NCBI GenBank assembly: GCA_011372105.1
Contig: DRTT01000013.1
Span: forward strand, 1-17,156
Length of the DNA: 17,156 nucleotides
DNA from: Candidatus Aerophobota bacterium
GTDB lineage: Bacteria; Aerophobota; Aerophobia; Aerophobales; B3-G15
Direction: 5' to 3'
Part shown: in pieces, positions 16,341-17,156 of the stretch
How the letters are laid out: each line of letters begins with the position of its first letter
Position numbering within the stretch: the stretch's first letter is position 1
Program-made: the position numbers and the translations under genes
Notes under the pieces: model-generated
Database searches by the model: none
What the model was told of the DNA's origin: nothing
The model's input: only the letters and a program-made list of their open reading frames with translations

Positions 16341-16680
16341 AGGCGATAAAGAGTTTTTATTAGATATCCTTGAAGCCTGTAGACGAATTAAACACTATAT
16401 AAAGGGATTAACCTATGATGAATTTTTAAAGAAAGAGGAAAAACAGGACGCGGTTGTTAGAAATATTGAAATTATCGGGGAGGCAGTAAAGAACATATCT
16501 CAGGAGTTGAAGGTAGAATGTTCTGATGTTAATTGGAAGAAAATAGCAGGGATGAGAGATAAACTCATTCATTTTTATTTTGGAGTAAAACTTGAAATTG
16601 TTTGGGTAGTTGCCACAAGAGAGATACATGAGTTAGGGAGGACTATAACTAAAATACTCAAAGACAAAAACTGGCTATGA
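16333..16680 (+). CDS. hepT: HEPN-type toxin (HepT, DUF86)
   Basis: A 115-residue helical HEPN-domain protein. The RNase-type active site RDKLIHFYF fits R-x4-H-x-Y (R75, H80, Y82). In known HepT/MntA pairs this Arg/His pair cuts RNA, and the Tyr is the residue AMPylated by MntA. All three residues are present, so the toxin is probably active. It follows mntA with an 8-nt overlap and overlaps hsdS by four bases (ATGA), so the pair is fully built into the restriction operon. Loss of the operon would free the more stable toxin, which could keep the cassette in the genome; this is inference. Confidence 0.9.
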   Translation: MRRGDKEFLLDILEACRRIKHYIKGLTYDEFLKKEEKQDAVVRNIEIIGEAVKNISQELKVECSDVNWKKIAGMRDKLIHFYFGVKLEIVWVVATREIHELGRTITKILKDKNWL

Positions 16681-17156
16681 ACTTTAAAAACCTACCAGAA
16701 AATTGGAAAGTGGTGAGATTGGGAAGGGTGGCGGATATTACTCCAGCTGTTTATAAAGAGAAAAAAACAAAGGAAGTTTTCTTTATACCTATGGAATTAG
16801 TTCCACAAGATGAAAAGCTATATGCAGATTTTGAGATTAGAAAACACAAAGAAGTTAAAAGTGGTGTTCCTGTTTATCCTAATGACTTACTTCTTGCAAA
16901 GATAACCCCATGTTTTGAAAATGGCAAAATAGGCTTTGTACCCCAAAAATTCGGTATATTTATAGCCACTACAGAAATCCATCCAATTAGATCGAAAGGC
17001 ACGATAGATTTAATGTTTTTATATTACCTCTTGAGACATCCAGAAATAAAAGAGTATTTAAAGAATCAAATGACAGGTACCTCTGGGAGAAAAAGAATTC
17101 CTAAAAATGCTTTAGTAAGTCTCTCTATCCCTCTTCCCCCACACCCAGAACAAAAA
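16677..17156 (+). CDS. hsdS: type I specificity subunit HsdS, partial (N-terminal 160 residues)
   Basis: Recognises the DNA target for the methylase and nuclease complex. The frame is open from ATG 16677 (overlapping the hepT stop) to the window end without a stop. It shows the typical HsdS opening [11 protein letters not shown] (6-16), a first target-recognition domain, and the conserved region [13 protein letters not shown] (134-146) followed by [11 protein letters not shown] (150-160), which leads into the central helix. A full HsdS has about 400 residues and two such domains, so the second half lies beyond the window. The target sequence cannot be told from this part. Confidence 0.92.
   Translation, partial: MNFKNLPENWKVVRLGRVADITPAVYKEKKTKEVFFIPMELVPQDEKLYADFEIRKHKEVKSGVPVYPNDLLLAKITPCFENGKIGFVPQKFGIFIATTEIHPIRSKGTIDLMFLYYLLRHPEIKEYLKNQMTGTSGRKRIPKNALVSLSIPLPPHPEQK

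Noticed and set aside
1..17156. CRISPR array, rRNA or prophage genes
   Set aside because: No regularly spaced repeats, no rRNA-like stretch and no phage structural or integrase genes were seen on either strand.

Overview
The window looks like a chromosomal piece of a thermophilic or hyperthermophilic bacterium. The 1063-residue reverse gyrase is the main evidence, since this enzyme is found almost only in organisms growing at high temperature. The promoters I can read are bacterial sigma-70-like (TTGACA/TATAAT type), which argues against an archaeal host. The DNA is AT-rich, most genes have a purine-rich ribosome site, and I see no clear rRNA or tRNA. I cannot name the lineage.

Left part (about 1-5110, + strand): reverse gyrase, a helix-turn-helix protein and a KaiC/RadA-like ATPase form a tight operon, with a 6-nt gap and then a 1-nt overlap. 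The last two look like the regulator-plus-KaiC pair best known from archaea. A short reading frame starts on the KaiC stop codon and seems broken by frameshifts, as if a fourth small gene has decayed.

Middle left (5218-8849, + strand): a probable copper-response operon. It holds a small membrane-anchored SHOCT protein, a CPH-type (CopB-like) copper P-type ATPase with a His-rich N-terminus, and a DUF438/hemerythrin-like/PAS protein. It ends 6 bp from the stop codon of a convergent galT-family gene (8856-9851, - strand).

Middle right (9852-12713): galT and a uroporphyrinogen-decarboxylase-like (MtaA/CmuA-type) protein are divergent, each with a recognisable promoter. Then comes a class I (FbaB-type) fructose-bisphosphate aldolase with its own promoter. 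GalT and aldolase point to sugar metabolism. The substrate of the URO-D-like protein is unknown.

Right part (12714-17156): a roughly 480-bp spacer contains a 141-bp element with perfect 17-bp terminal inverted repeats (REPIN/MITE-like). It is followed by a type I restriction-modification operon: small HTH protein, hsdR, hsdM, an MNT/HEPN (MntA/HepT) toxin-antitoxin pair, and hsdS running off the window end. The hsdR frame stops in the middle of the helicase region and hsdM lacks its usual N-terminus, as if a deletion fused the two genes and a one-base shift then split them. Restriction is therefore probably lost, while methylation and the toxin-antitoxin pair may survive. The operon promoter lies so close to the first ATG that its transcript is probably leaderless.
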